5,184 nt of DNA, from contig JAESQH010000211.1 of NCBI GenBank assembly GCA_016765235.1, positions 1 to 5,184 on the forward strand. The letters run 5' to 3'. A program made the translations under genes and the position numbers. Under the pieces are notes generated by a model that worked only from the letters and a program-made list of their open reading frames with translations, searched no databases and was not told where the DNA came from. Origin of the DNA: Paracoccaceae bacterium (GTDB lineage Bacteria; Pseudomonadota; Alphaproteobacteria; Rhodobacterales; Rhodobacteraceae). Shown here one piece after another: positions 1 through 5,184 of this stretch. Each line of letters starts with the position of its first letter. The first letter of the stretch is position 1.

Positions 1-37
1 AGCACTTTTCATCCCAGAAGAATCCGGTGTTTCGCAT

Positions 38-1444
38 TTAACGTGTCCCGACTTCCATCAAGCCTTGGGCTTTCGCCTCTGCCAGTGTCAGGTCGAGGCA
101 TTTCCAGGCTTTTTCGGTCAGCTCGTCAATCTCGGATTTCGAGATCACCAGCGGGGGCGAGATGATCATTTTGTTGCCTACGTGGCGCATGATCAGGCCG
201 TTTGCAAAGCAGAACTCGCGGCAGATCAGGCCGATGGTGCCCTCACCTGATGCGAACGGTGCGCGGGCGGATTTGTCTGGAGTTAATTCCAGTGCGCCCA
301 TCATGCCGATGTTTCGGGCCTCGCCCACCAGCGGGTGATCTGCCAGTGCGGACCATTTTTCGGTTAGGTAGGGGGCGGTTTCATCGCGCACGGTGTCGAC
401 GATTTTTTCTTCTTCCAAGATGCGCAGGTTTTCCAGTGCTACAGCAGATGCGACGGGGTGGCCCGAATATGTGTATCCGTGGGCGAACTCGCCCCCGTTC
501 ACATCCAGACCCTTGGCCATGCGTTCGGAAATTACACTGCCGCCGATGGGTTGGTAGCCGGAGGACAGGCCCTTGGCGATGGTCATGATGTCTGGGCGAA
601 TGTTGAAGGTTTGCGAGCCGAACCAGTTGCCGGTACGCCCGAAGGCGCAGATAACTTCGTCCGCAATTAGCAGTATTTCGTTTTCATCACAGATACGCTG
701 GATTTCGGGCCAGTAGGTGGATGGCGGGATGATGACGCCGCCAGCGCCTTGTACGGGTTCGGCGATGAAGGCGGCGACGTTGTCGATGCCTAGGCGCTCG
801 ATCTCGGCCTCTAGGGCGCGGGCGGTTTTATGGCCGAATTCTTCGGGGGACAAGTCGCCACCCTCGGCATACCAATAAGGTTGGTCGATGTGCGTGATGT
901 CTGGAATTGGCATTCCGCCTTGGGCGTGCATGCCGGCCATGCCGCCAAGACTGCCCGACCCGACGGAGGAACCGTGGTAAGCGTTTTTGCGCGAAATGAT
1001 GATGCGTTTGTCGGGTTTCCCCATGGAGGCCCAGTAATGCCGCACCAAGCGGATATTGGTGTCGTTGGCCTCGGAACCCGATCCGGCGAAGAACACGCGA
1101 TTCAAATTGCCCGGCATCAGGTCTGCGATCTTGTCGGCCAAAGCGATAACGGGCGGGTGGCTGGTCATGAAAAATGTGTTGTAATAGGGCAATTCGAGCA
1201 TTTGGCGATGGGCGACATCGGCCAGCTCGCTGCGACCATAGCCGATGTTTACACACCAAAGCCCTGCCATCGCGTCCAGCAATTTGTTGCCTTCGCTGTC
1301 CTTAATATACACCCCGTCCGCGGCGGTAATAATTCGTGCACCTTTTTCGTTTATCTCGGTCGTGTCGGTGAAAGGATGCAGGTGGTGTGCCGCATCTGCG
1401 GCTTGCATATCTGCGGTCGACGGGAAGTTTGTTCGATGGTCCAT
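38..1444 (-). CDS. spuC: Class III PLP-dependent omega-aminotransferase, SpuC-like (diamine/omega-amino acid:pyruvate)
   Basis: Complete 468-residue fold-type I aminotransferase, about the usual length for the family (450-470). It should move the terminal amino group of a diamine or omega-amino acid to pyruvate in the cytoplasm, using pyridoxal phosphate. Visible motifs in order: GLWCVNIGYG (61-70, substrate pocket), GSGSEAND (121-128, cofactor phosphate binding), AYHGSS (155-160, ring-stacking Tyr156), IAEPVQGAGG (227-236), ADEVICAFGRTG (261-272, Asp262 contacts the PLP nitrogen), IAKGLSSGYQPIGG (289-302, Schiff-base Lys291) and MRHVGNKMIISPPL (419-432, Arg420 at the 'flipping arginine' position of omega-transaminases). 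The segments around HYWASMGKPDKR and QPYWYAEGGDLSPEEFG recall putrescine-pyruvate aminotransferase SpuC. Related enzymes use beta-alanine, GABA or other amines, so the substrate is unproven and the symbol denotes the subfamily. The start is supported by GAGG (1450-1453) 5 nt before the ATG. It is transcribed divergently from the signalling genes. Confidence 0.93.
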   Translation of the reverse strand: MDHRTNFPSTADMQAADAAHHLHPFTDTTEINEKGARIITAADGVYIKDSEGNKLLDAMAGLWCVNIGYGRSELADVAHRQMLELPYYNTFFMTSHPPVIALADKIADLMPGNLNRVFFAGSGSEANDTNIRLVRHYWASMGKPDKRIIISRKNAYHGSSVGSGSLGGMAGMHAQGGMPIPDITHIDQPYWYAEGGDLSPEEFGHKTARALEAEIERLGIDNVAAFIAEPVQGAGGVIIPPSTYWPEIQRICDENEILLIADEVICAFGRTGNWFGSQTFNIRPDIMTIAKGLSSGYQPIGGSVISERMAKGLDVNGGEFAHGYTYSGHPVASAVALENLRILEEEKIVDTVRDETAPYLTEKWSALADHPLVGEARNIGMMGALELTPDKSARAPFASGEGTIGLICREFCFANGLIMRHVGNKMIISPPLVISKSEIDELTEKAWKCLDLTLAEAKAQGLMEVGTR

Positions 1445-1449
1445 TTGCG

Positions 1450-1453
1450 CCTC
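1450..1453 (-). promoter_or_regulatory. Ribosome binding site of the aminotransferase gene
   Basis: On the minus strand GAGG lies 5 nt upstream of the ATG at 1444-1442. This supports that start over upstream alternatives. Confidence 0.6.
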
Positions 1454-1522
1454 GTAATTGGGATTTTCAAAGCGAGCCTATGCCCGCCAAATGGCTTTGG
1501 CCAGAGGGAAATATATGTTCGT

Positions 1523-1536
1523 GTAAAACGTAAAAC
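1523..1536. repeat. Tandem heptamer GTAAAAC x2
   Basis: Two exact adjacent copies of GTAAAAC occupy 1523-1529 and 1530-1536. They lie where the -35 region of an aminotransferase promoter with -10 at 1510-1515 would fall. With the preceding T the first copy reads TGTAAAA, close to the TGCAAAA heptamers about 75 bp to the right, so both could be half-sites of one regulator. That link is inference; the repeat itself is plain in the sequence. Confidence 0.5.
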
Positions 1537-1573
1537 TTTAATAAAATCCAAGAGTAACGACGTGTTTCCCCGT

Positions 1574-1608
1574 ATTTTGCATTTGGCGATCATCGTAAAT
1601 TGCAAAAT
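1574..1608. promoter_or_regulatory. 35-bp dyad symmetry, candidate operator or upstream activating site
   Basis: The outer arms ATTTTGCA (1574-1581) and TGCAAAAT (1601-1608) are perfect inverted repeats. Inside them CGAT (1587-1590) and ATCG (1592-1595) pair around the same centre, base 1591. Of 17 possible base pairs across the dyad 14 are matched. Neither strand has a T-run after it, so it does not look like an intrinsic terminator. Its centre is about 110 bp upstream of the start site predicted from the sigma-54-type promoter, a typical enhancer-binding-protein position. It is also 147 bp from the aminotransferase ATG and could serve both directions. I do not recognise the half-site as that of a known regulator. 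Confidence 0.6.
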
Positions 1609-1614
1609 GCAAAA
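1601..1614. repeat. Tandem heptamer TGCAAAA x2
   Basis: TGCAAAA occurs at 1601-1607 and again at 1608-1614, with its inverse TTTTGCA at 1575-1581. The first copy is the right arm of the 35-bp dyad. The second is an additional half-site directly beside it, as seen where a regulator binds cooperatively. Confidence 0.5.
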
Positions 1615-1674
1615 AGGTTTGAATTTGAACGGAAAAGCAACAATGACCGAACGATTTCATCGGAACAAAGCCTT

Positions 1675-1690
1675 TGGCCCGAAATTTGCA
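1675..1690 (+). promoter_or_regulatory. Probable sigma-54 (-24/-12) promoter
   Basis: The stretch TGGCCCG-AAAT-TTGCA matches the RpoN consensus TGGCACG-N4-TTGCW at 11 of 12 fixed positions; only the A after TGGC is changed, to C. The invariant GG (1676-1677) and GC (1688-1689) are separated by exactly 10 bp. Transcription would start near 1701, leaving a leader of about 20 nt that contains the ribosome binding site of the downstream gene. No good sigma-70 pair was seen nearby. If correct, the signalling operon needs an enhancer-binding activator. Confidence 0.6.
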
Positions 1691-1708
1691 TGTAATATCA
1701 ACAGATAT

Positions 1709-1713
1709 AGGAG
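1709..1713 (+). promoter_or_regulatory. Ribosome binding site of the SUOX-like gene
   Basis: AGGAG lies 8 nt before the ATG at 1722, an ideal spacing that fixes this start. Confidence 0.75.
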
Positions 1714-1721
1714 TTTGAAAT

Positions 1722-2219
1722 ATGAATAGTTTGTTAACGGTTGGTAAACAATTTGTGGGTGGTGTTTTTGTACTTACGTTTCTCTTTGCTAGTGCTGCAA
1801 TCGCTGGCGAAGATGTGTACCTTAGTTTAACGAATGTTTCAGACGGTGCAGCCGTCGAGTTGACAGAAGAAGACCTTTTGGCGATGGAGCAGTTCACGGT
1901 GTTCACAGAAAACGAATTTGTGGACGGGTTGGCGGAATTCACCGGCCCTCTGGCGCGTGATGTGATCGCATTACTAAATGCCTCGGATATCGGGATGTTG
2001 AAGTTAACGGCTGTTAACGATTATGCAGTCGAAGTGCCAATGTCGGATTTACTGGAATACGATGTGATTTTTGCCATGACCCAAAACGGCACACGGTTTT
2101 CTATCCGCGACAAGGGGCCGATATGGGTGATTTATCCGATGAGCGAAAACGTTGAATTGCAGGACCGCGTCTATAATGACCGTTTGATCTGGCAACTGGT
2201 CAAGGTTGACGTATTGTGA
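1722..2219 (+). CDS. Secreted SUOX-fold (molybdopterin-binding-like) protein without cysteine
   Basis: A 165-residue exported protein. Residues 1-28 form a Sec signal peptide: Lys9, a hydrophobic core at about 11-25, and an Ala-Ile-Ala cleavage site at 26-28. The mature part resembles the small stand-alone sulfite-oxidase-type 'oxidoreductase, molybdopterin-binding' proteins (COG3915-like). It has FTGPLARDVIALL (73-85), AVNDYAVEVP (97-106) and RDKGPIWVIYP (129-139), in the family order. Enzymes of the SUOX family bind molybdenum through a conserved cysteine, but this protein has no cysteine anywhere and carries no twin-arginine signal. It is therefore unlikely to be a Mo-cofactor enzyme. Its stop overlaps the GTG start of the sensor kinase gene (GTGA), so a periplasmic sensing role with that kinase is inferred. 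It appears to be the first gene of the operon behind the sigma-54-type promoter. The fold assignment is good; the function is unknown. Confidence 0.82.
   Translation: MNSLLTVGKQFVGGVFVLTFLFASAAIAGEDVYLSLTNVSDGAAVELTEEDLLAMEQFTVFTENEFVDGLAEFTGPLARDVIALLNASDIGMLKLTAVNDYAVEVPMSDLLEYDVIFAMTQNGTRFSIRDKGPIWVIYPMSENVELQDRVYNDRLIWQLVKVDVL
2216..2219 (+). promoter_or_regulatory. GTGA stop/start overlap (translational coupling)
   Basis: The GTG start of the sensor kinase (2216-2218) overlaps the TGA stop of the SUOX-like gene (2217-2219). The two products are probably made together in related amounts, which supports a joint function. Confidence 0.75.
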
Positions 2220-3856
2220 AGGTTGTCGGCCTTCCACGTCTCGTGGTTTTGGCCGTTTTCCTTGCGGCCAGTGGTCTTGCCATCGTTGGATACAACGCCT
2301 TTCGCAAAGACGTGGCTGCGATGCAGGCTGCCAGTCTTGAGGATATCACCTGGGCTTCCTATCAATTGGAACAGGAGCTGAGCCGGTTTCGCGAAGCCCT
2401 GATCCAATTCCAGATCGAAGGTTCTGGGGGCGATGCGGTAGCCGTCAACAACCGCTTTGACATTCTCTGGAGCAGGATCGCGATCTTTAATCAAGGCGGC
2501 ATAGGCGAGCGCTTAAGAGAGTATGACCGCGAGACCCAGATCATCTCAAGGCTGTTTGCCGACATGAAAGTGGTCGATCGACGTGTTGTTGGTTTGGCAA
2601 AAGACGACAGGGCCGAGGCGGCGGCGTTGTTGCAGGCCTTCAAGTCTTACGCTGATGAACTGCGCATTTTCAGTCGTAAAGTAACCCTTGGTGAAGAAGT
2701 GAAGGGCCGAGAAATTCGCGAACAACTGCAATCCGGTGTTGACCGGACCTTACTGTTGGGCGGATTGGCGATTGCTATCGTGCTGGCATCGCTCGCCTAT
2801 ATCAATCGGGAAAGTATGCGGTACAAGCGGCTTGCTGAAACTAACCTGAGGCTCGCGGATGTTGCCGATAAGGCGAGCCGTGCCAAATCGAAATTTCTAA
2901 CAATGATGAGCCATGAATTGCGTACGCCAATGAACGGTGTACTAGGGTTGCTGGCTTTGTCTAAACAAAGTGCCGTTCAAAACAGCCAAGTGCGCCTGAT
3001 CGAGCAAGCAGAGCAATCCGGCCAGAAAATGGTGGATCTGCTTGCGGATATTCTGGATTTTAGCGCCCTGCATTCGGACGAGGTAAACCTTGCGACAAAA
3101 CCATTCGAAGTTGAACATTTAGCGCTCGCTGTACGGGAGCAATTCATACCACTCGCCAAGCGGGAAAACGGGACGTTTTCGGTATCGGTTTCACCGGAAT
3201 GCCCGAAGCACTTGCAGGGGGATTTTCGCAGGCTTCGCCAAGCATTCAGTCATTTGGCGCAGTATGTTGTCGAAACCGCCGGCGTTCATGATGCGCAAAT
3301 GGAGTTTTCTTACGAAAGCAGCGCATTACTGGTGAAACTAACGTTCGAGTATTCGACCGAAGGCGGAGAGTGGACACCCGATCTGATACTTGGTGAGCAG
3401 GATCGGGGGCGGGAATCGTTCTCAACCGATGCACTTGGCCCTGCAATCGCGCGGGGGCTTATTGAAGTGATGCACGGAAGTTTGCGCATCGATAACCCTG
3501 TTGGCGGGCGTATCGCGGTTATCATCTCGATACCGGCCGAAGAATTTGTGGCAACGGCCCTCAATATCGAAGTTTTATCGAGCACGGACGCCATGGCCGC
3601 GATTTGCCGCACTGCACTGGTCGGAGTCGATGTGAAGTTTGTGCAGCAGGGCGATGAAAATCCGGTGCATATCGCGCTTATCGAAGCCGGAAACGCTTTG
3701 GAAATTAACTATTTATCGCGAGCGCGTGAAGAATTTCCACAGGCACTGCTGGTTGCCTTGGGCGCTCCGATAGAGCAGAACGCCTTTGATTTCACTGTAA
3801 ATTTACCTCTGAACTTTCACGAAATTCGTGAGATTGTTAGCGAGCGCGTAGCCTGA
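2216..3856 (+). CDS. Membrane sensor histidine kinase with degenerate ATP-binding and receiver domains
   Basis: 546 residues starting at GTG 2216, overlapping the previous stop by 4 nt; AAGG at 2202-2205 is only a weak ribosome site, so coupled translation is likely. Layout: TM1 about 8-27, a periplasmic mostly helical region about 31-177 that I cannot assign to a family, TM2 about 178-196, a charged linker, and a HisKA domain about 224-284 with MSHELRTPMNG (phospho-acceptor His233). The ATP-binding domain (about 297-441) keeps the family outline but not its residues. RRLRQAFSHLAQYVVETA (338-355) replaces the N-box, with His346 and Tyr350 at the asparagine positions. No DxGxG G1 box is present, and the GxGLG G2 box reads TDALG (404-408). 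Residues 447-546 look like a receiver domain lacking the acidic pair (SST 455-457) and the aspartate (Glu490 nearby), with Gly516 for Thr and Leu530 for Lys. It may still be phosphorylated on His233 in trans by the next gene's product. The architecture is clear; loss of activity is inferred. Confidence 0.87.
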   Translation: MKVVGLPRLVVLAVFLAASGLAIVGYNAFRKDVAAMQAASLEDITWASYQLEQELSRFREALIQFQIEGSGGDAVAVNNRFDILWSRIAIFNQGGIGERLREYDRETQIISRLFADMKVVDRRVVGLAKDDRAEAAALLQAFKSYADELRIFSRKVTLGEEVKGREIREQLQSGVDRTLLLGGLAIAIVLASLAYINRESMRYKRLAETNLRLADVADKASRAKSKFLTMMSHELRTPMNGVLGLLALSKQSAVQNSQVRLIEQAEQSGQKMVDLLADILDFSALHSDEVNLATKPFEVEHLALAVREQFIPLAKRENGTFSVSVSPECPKHLQGDFRRLRQAFSHLAQYVVETAGVHDAQMEFSYESSALLVKLTFEYSTEGGEWTPDLILGEQDRGRESFSTDALGPAIARGLIEVMHGSLRIDNPVGGRIAVIISIPAEEFVATALNIEVLSSTDAMAAICRTALVGVDVKFVQQGDENPVHIALIEAGNALEINYLSRAREEFPQALLVALGAPIEQNAFDFTVNLPLNFHEIREIVSERVA

Positions 3857-3858
3857 TA

Positions 3859-3873
3859 TCCTGCAACGCAGGA
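3859..3873 (+). terminator. Small hairpin between the two kinase genes; weak terminator or attenuator at most
   Basis: TCCTGC (3859-3864) and GCAGGA (3868-3873) are perfect inverted repeats with a 3-nt loop, beginning 3 nt after the sensor kinase stop. Only four T follow (3875-3878), so full termination is unlikely. It could lower expression of the downstream hybrid kinase or protect the upstream message. Confidence 0.35.
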
Positions 3874-3916
3874 ATTTTCGCGACTTGTATATCAATTCTT
3901 AACAACCTTGAGTAGA

Positions 3917-5184
3917 ATGCCACATCATTTTCAGAATGCGAATCAGGTGCGAGCAGCTATGAAGTCCGAACAGATAAATGAAGTCAGTCGTTTCGAGGCA
4001 GAATTGAGTGATGGATTGGGAAATGAAGGTTTTGCCCTTCTGGCGCATGATGTCCGCTCTTCTATGTTCGGATTGCTTGGAAGCCTTGAGTTGATCGCCG
4101 ACGACGGTTTGTCCGCTGATACACGCGAGCGACTGAATCGCGCGCGAACGTCCGGTGCTTTATTGAACGACCTGTTGAAACTGGTTTTCGGGGGGGGCGA
4201 GACGCAAAAACCTTCGACCACGCTGAACGTTCCTGACGAAATCGCATTGTTGGTACAGCGTTGGTACGATCAGGCCGAAAGTGCCGGAATACATATAGAT
4301 GTGAACATTTCCCGAAGCGTCGAAACGTTGGATGTCATTGATCGCACAGGTTTCCATCGTATTTTCAACAACCTTATCGGCAATTCTATCAAGTTTTCAA
4401 AACGTGGCGACATATCCATCAATGCGATAAGTAGTGGCAAAAACGTTGTGATATCGGTGACGGATTCCGGCGCCGGATTTAGCGATTCCGCGCTGGCCAT
4501 GTTGTTTCAATTCCGCGGCCGGCCCGATAATTCCGTACAAGAGGGGTCGGGCTTGGGATTATACATCTCAGAAATGCTCGTGACCGAAGTTGGCGGGACG
4601 ATTTCTGTCAAAAATAACGACGACGGTGGTGCGTGCGTAACGGTAACGTTCCCGTCTGCATCCGCAGCCATCAAGCCACCGCCGCCGCATATCGATGTAT
4701 TGCCCGATCTAAGTCATCTGAATATTTTGCTGGCCGAGGACAATGTCACTAACCAGTTGGTGGTCACGCAGATGTTGATAAGCATGGGCGCGAAGTTTCA
4801 AGTAGCGTCTGACGGCGTTGAAACGCTCGCCATGTTCGAGCAAGAAGAATTTGACGTGGTATTGTTGGATATCGAGATGCCCCGCAAATCCGGTTTGGAA
4901 GTACTACGCGAAATCCGTGCGCGTAAAGACACCAAATCAGACGTCCCGATGATAGCCCTGACGGCTTATGTTATGCAGGACCACCGCGAAAAAATTGATG
5001 CGGCGGGTGCAGATGGGCTGATCGAGAAACCAATCGCCGGTATCGCCGCGCTGGGGCATCAAATTCTTGGGTATGTTCACGGCGCACCTACCGATGCGCA
5101 TAAGGCGGCGGGTGCAGAGGTGGAAGCCTCGACAGACGATCCGGGCTATGTCGATCGCGCAATTTACAATGTGATTGCACATAC
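3917..5184 (+). CDS. Soluble hybrid histidine kinase with receiver domain (3' end beyond window)
   Basis: An open frame of 422 codons that runs off the right edge. No membrane segment or sensor domain is visible, so it should be cytosolic. Domains: a HisKA-like dimerisation/phospho-acceptor region about 37-92 with LLAHDVRSSMFGLL (His44); an intact HATPase domain about 104-246 with FNNLIGNSIKF (150-160, N-box, Asn156), VTDSGAGF (181-188, G1, Asp183) and GSGLGLYI (210-217, G2); a proline linker (254-257); and a receiver domain about 268-386 with AEDN (Glu274, Asp275), phospho-acceptor Asp318 in LLDIEMP, Thr349 and Lys371-Pro372. Residues after about 387 may lead into another domain. It starts 60 bp after the sensor kinase stop, in the same frame. 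The start is uncertain: ATG 3917 is the first, with only a weak TGAG before it, while GTG 3947 and ATG 3959 are in-frame alternatives. It probably supplies the catalysis missing from its neighbour. Confidence 0.88.
   Translation, partial: MPHHFQNANQVRAAMKSEQINEVSRFEAELSDGLGNEGFALLAHDVRSSMFGLLGSLELIADDGLSADTRERLNRARTSGALLNDLLKLVFGGGETQKPSTTLNVPDEIALLVQRWYDQAESAGIHIDVNISRSVETLDVIDRTGFHRIFNNLIGNSIKFSKRGDISINAISSGKNVVISVTDSGAGFSDSALAMLFQFRGRPDNSVQEGSGLGLYISEMLVTEVGGTISVKNNDDGGACVTVTFPSASAAIKPPPPHIDVLPDLSHLNILLAEDNVTNQLVVTQMLISMGAKFQVASDGVETLAMFEQEEFDVVLLDIEMPRKSGLEVLREIRARKDTKSDVPMIALTAYVMQDHREKIDAAGADGLIEKPIAGIAALGHQILGYVHGAPTDAHKAAGAEVEASTDDPGYVDRAIYNVIAH
4190..4197 (+). repeat. G8 homopolymer inside the hybrid kinase gene
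   Basis: Eight consecutive G encode most of Gly92-Gly94, in the linker between the phospho-acceptor and ATP-binding domains. The frame is intact on both sides in this sequence. Such tracts can slip in replication or transcription and are also common sequencing-error sites. Confidence 0.6.

Larger units (their letters stand above)
1445..1721. other. Divergent regulatory intergenic region
   Basis: These 277 bp separate the two divergent units and are clearly more AT-rich than the flanking genes. I see no convincing gene in them. Short open frames crossing the region on both strands have no family resemblance and clash with the real starts. The region holds a 35-bp dyad, two tandem heptamer repeats and a sigma-54-type promoter, listed separately. 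A possible minus-strand -10 for the aminotransferase is TATATT (complement of 1510-1515), but no good -35 sits 16-18 bp upstream of it, so it is only mentioned here. Near 1486-1503 the half-sites GCCA, TGGC and GCCA alternate, giving small overlapping palindromes of unknown meaning. Confidence 0.8.

Noticed and set aside
1475..1488. Minus-strand sigma-54 promoter before the aminotransferase
   Set aside because: The GG and GC pairs are separated by 9 bp rather than 10, and the flanking consensus bases are absent.
1510..1538. Sigma-70 promoter for the aminotransferase (TATATT at the complement of 1510-1515)
   Set aside because: The best hexamers 16-18 bp upstream (such as AAGTTT) match the -35 consensus poorly, so it is not listed as a feature.
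1351..1605. 84-codon minus-strand frame overlapping the aminotransferase start
   Set aside because: It lies in another frame across the AT-rich regulatory region and the aminotransferase N-terminus, with no family resemblance.
1574..1608. The dyad as a transcription terminator
   Set aside because: No T-run follows it on either strand, and it lies upstream of both genes rather than after one.
830..1729. Long 299-codon open frame on the plus strand
   Set aside because: It is mostly antisense to the well-supported aminotransferase, has no recognisable domain, and runs into the start of the SUOX-like gene. The GC-rich codons of the aminotransferase explain the open antisense frame.
1538..1942. 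134-codon minus-strand frame over the intergenic region and the 5' end of the SUOX-like gene
   Set aside because: It covers the promoter and the signal-peptide coding region, its composition is Ser/Thr/Asn-rich as expected of an antisense shadow, and it has no domain.
3880..3916. A separate promoter for the hybrid kinase
   Set aside because: The AT-rich stretch has no -35/-10 pair with sensible spacing, and cotranscription is the simpler reading.

Overview
The window looks like the chromosome of a marine alphaproteobacterium, most likely a Rhodobacteraceae/Roseobacter-type organism. This is judged from protein style and moderate GC, not from a marker gene. It holds two divergent transcription units around an AT-rich 277-bp intergenic region. 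No RNA gene, CRISPR array, insertion sequence or tRNA was seen.

Left part (38-1444, minus strand): a complete class III, PLP-dependent omega-aminotransferase of the SpuC (putrescine/diamine:pyruvate) type, with all catalytic motifs present.

Intergenic region (1445-1721): unusually rich in signals. It has a 35-bp dyad symmetry centred on 1591, tandem heptamers of the form TGYAAAA, and a close match to a sigma-54 (-24/-12) promoter at 1675-1690 facing right. The dyad is centred about 110 bp upstream of the expected start site, where enhancer-binding proteins usually sit.

Right part (1722 to the window end, plus strand): a probable signalling operon of three genes. (1) A small secreted protein with a sulfite-oxidase-type molybdopterin-binding fold but no cysteine at all. 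(2) A membrane sensor histidine kinase, overlapping gene 1 by GTGA. Its HisKA phospho-acceptor histidine is intact, but both its ATP-binding domain and its C-terminal receiver domain have lost their catalytic residues. (3) A soluble hybrid histidine kinase with intact ATP-binding and receiver motifs but no sensor or membrane segment, running off the right edge.

Working model (inference): the periplasmic SUOX-like protein is a ligand- or partner-binding component for the membrane protein. The membrane protein senses but cannot itself bind ATP normally, and the soluble hybrid kinase supplies catalysis and the phosphorelay output. No DNA-binding response regulator lies in the window; one would be expected beyond 5184 or elsewhere.
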